A DNA stretch of 32,006 bases from Desulfuromonadales bacterium (GTDB lineage Bacteria > Desulfobacterota > Desulfuromonadia > Desulfuromonadales > JACZKF01): the NCBI GenBank assembly GCA_029289095.1, contig JARFUG010000034.1, forward strand, positions 1 to 32,006, written 5' to 3'. A program made the position numbers and the translations under genes. The notes beneath the pieces were generated by a model. That model did not search any database and was not told where the DNA came from. It saw only the letters and a program-made list of their open reading frames with translations. Shown here piece by piece: positions 30,490 to 32,006 of the stretch (positions are counted from its first letter, which is position 1; each line of letters starts with the position of its first letter).

Positions 30490-32006
30490 ATGGAGAAACG
30501 CTACGCCGTCGGCATCGATCTGGGGACGACGAATTCGGCCCTTGCATTCGCTCCGGCGGAATCGAACGAGATGCCCGAGATCGTGCAGGTCCCCCAGTTC
30601 GCCTCTTTCCAGAGCGTCGGGCGCGAAGCGGTCTTCCCCTCGGCCCTCTACCTCCCCCACGAGCAGGAGGCGCAGGGAGCCTCGGCGCGTCTTCCCTGGG
30701 AAGAGGAGCTCTTCTCCGGGATCGCCGGCCGCTTCGCCCGGGAGCACGGCGCCCTTTCTCCCGACCGCCTGGTGAGCTCTGCCAAGTCGTGGCTTGGCCA
30801 CCCCCACATCGATCCGCGCCGAAGCATCCTACCCTGGGCCTCGGAGCTTGAGGAGCGAAAGATCTCCCCATTCGAGGCGTCCCGGCGCTATCTCCTTCAT
30901 CTGCGCCGAGCATTGGCGCATCACCTTAAGGAGCTTGGAGAGGGAGAGGGGATCGAGGGGTGCGAGGCGGTTCTGACGGTGCCGGCCTCCTTCGACGAGG
31001 TGGCCCGCGAGCTCACCTACGAGGCGGCCCAGGCGGCCGGGTGGATGGAAGTAAGCCTGCTTGAGGAGCAGCAGGCCGCCTTCTACCACTGGCTCGCCTT
31101 TGCGGGGGAGGGGTGGCGCGAGTCGGTGCGTCCGGGAGACGTCGTCCTCGTCTGCGACGTCGGGGGAGGGACGGCGGACTTCAGCCTGGTGGCGGTGGGG
31201 GAGGAAGGGGGGAACCTGGTGCTGGAGCGCATCAGCGTCGGGGATCACATCCTTCTGGGGGGGGACAACATGGACCTCGCCCTGGCCTACACCCTGCGGG
31301 CCGGACTCGAAGCCGGGGGGCAGAAGCTCGATGCACGCCAGTTCCTCTTTCTTCTGCACGCGTGCCGGGCGGGCAAGGAGCGCCTCTTCGAGAGCTCCGA
31401 CCTGGACGAGATCCCGATTTCCGTCCCGAGCCGCGGTGCTGGTCTCTTCGCCGGGACCATCTCGGCGCAGCTTCGCCGGGAGATGCTGCAGAGCGTCCTT
31501 CTCGACGGCTTTCTGCCCCCAACCTCCGTTGCCGAGCATCCGGCCCGCGGCCCCGCCGGGGGGCTGCGGGAGCTGGGGCTCCCCTACGAGGCCGACCCGG
31601 CCCTCAGCCGTCACCTCGCCTTCTTTCTCGCCCGCAGCGCGCAGAACGTGCGCTCCAGCGGATCGCTCGGCGCTCTCGTGGGAGATCGGGAGCGTCAGTC
31701 GCAAGGGGTCTCCTTCATCACCCCCACGGCGGTCCTCTTCAACGGCGGCTTCTTCAAGGCCGATGCGGTGCGGCGGCGCATTCTCGATGTGCTCAGAGAG
31801 TGGAGCGGCGATGAGGTGCGCGAACTCGCCGGAGCCCATTTCGACCTGGCGGTCGCCAAGGGGGCGGCAGTCTACGCCCGCAGGCGTCTCACGGGAGAGG
31901 GAATCCGCATCCGCGCCGGCACCGCGCGCTCGTACTACATCGGGCTGGAGAGCACCATGCCCGCCGTCCCCGGCTTCACCCCGCCGGTGCGCGGGGTGTG
32001 CGTCGT
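30490..32006 (+). CDS. Hsp70-family chaperone, N-terminal part
   Basis: The first 505 residues of a DnaK-like protein; the gene continues past the window. The ATPase signatures are present: phosphate-1 loop VGIDLGTTNSALAF near the start and phosphate-2 loop VVLVCDVGGGTADFSLVAVG around 220, plus EAVLTVPASFDEVARELTYEAAQAAGW. It differs from DnaK in several inserts (LVSSAKSWLGHPHIDPRRS replaces the usual SVKR-type segment; SILPWASEL follows) and belongs to the stand-alone Hsp70 group found beside DUF2760 genes and not with grpE/dnaJ. Client and cochaperone are unknown; ATP-driven binding of protein segments is the general activity. ATG 30490 has AAGGAAAGAG upstream. It lies 26 bp after the long palindrome. 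Confidence 0.9.
   Translation, partial: MEKRYAVGIDLGTTNSALAFAPAESNEMPEIVQVPQFASFQSVGREAVFPSALYLPHEQEAQGASARLPWEEELFSGIAGRFAREHGALSPDRLVSSAKSWLGHPHIDPRRSILPWASELEERKISPFEASRRYLLHLRRALAHHLKELGEGEGIEGCEAVLTVPASFDEVARELTYEAAQAAGWMEVSLLEEQQAAFYHWLAFAGEGWRESVRPGDVVLVCDVGGGTADFSLVAVGEEGGNLVLERISVGDHILLGGDNMDLALAYTLRAGLEAGGQKLDARQFLFLLHACRAGKERLFESSDLDEIPISVPSRGAGLFAGTISAQLRREMLQSVLLDGFLPPTSVAEHPARGPAGGLRELGLPYEADPALSRHLAFFLARSAQNVRSSGSLGALVGDRERQSQGVSFITPTAVLFNGGFFKADAVRRRILDVLREWSGDEVRELAGAHFDLAVAKGAAVYARRRLTGEGIRIRAGTARSYYIGLESTMPAVPGFTPPVRGVCV

Noticed and set aside
1-32006. tRNA, rRNA, CRISPR, insertion sequence or prophage genes
   Set aside because: None recognised on either strand; the only mobile-like sequence is the palindromic element at 30341-30463.

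Overview
The window reads like a chromosomal segment of a GC-rich, Gram-negative bacterium. A TonB-dependent outer-membrane receptor and signal-peptide-bearing periplasmic proteins imply an outer membrane. A sigma-54 enhancer-binding protein, a -24/-12 promoter, a split ferredoxin-rich glutamate synthase and a DUF2760-Hsp70 pair point to the Desulfuromonadales/Geobacter side of the Desulfobacterota. That placement is inference from gene content; no rRNA or other marker is present. No tRNA, rRNA, CRISPR array, transposase or phage gene was seen.

Layout. (1) 1-3146, minus: a type III-like restriction-modification pair in the unusual order res then mod, with overlapping stop and start; mod runs off the window. 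(2) 3245-4723, plus: a divergent sigma-54 activator with an unrecognised N-terminal domain, then a small DUF4870 membrane protein. (3) 5497-7560, minus: an AT-richer island with a STAS-less SulP-type anion transporter, its own promoter and leader, and a small winged-helix regulator. (4) 7826-10654, plus: purK-purE (overlapping) and a branched-chain aminotransferase, closed by a strong terminator. (5) 10738-16210, plus: a dyad-rich regulatory region with a sigma-54-type promoter driving a three-gene glutamate synthase. Its parts are a glutaminase subunit, a ferredoxin-FMN synthase subunit, and a fusion of GXGXG domain, GltD-like oxidoreductase and ferredoxin. (6) 16221-18349: a hypothetical protein, a quinone oxidoreductase and a convergent four-helix membrane protein.

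(7) 18521-29365 is the most unusual part. Five tightly packed plus-strand genes encode an orphan ABC-type substrate-binding protein, a membrane histidine kinase, a TonB-dependent receptor and two short citrate-synthase-fold proteins. By eye, the two citrate-synthase-like proteins have lost most or all canonical catalytic residues. Facing them, two minus-strand genes encode a REC-REC-PAS-GGDEF-EAL cyclic-di-GMP protein and an acetolactate-synthase-like TPP enzyme. Together they could form a metabolite-sensing and uptake locus with a cyclic-di-GMP output and small-molecule enzymes; this is a hypothesis from organisation. (8) 29724-end, plus: a DUF2760 protein, a 123-bp palindromic element, and an Hsp70-family chaperone that runs off the window.

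Recurring non-coding elements include two degenerate heptamer (7-bp period) repeat tracts, one inside the glutamate synthase operon, several strong hairpin terminators, and the long palindrome at 30341-30463.
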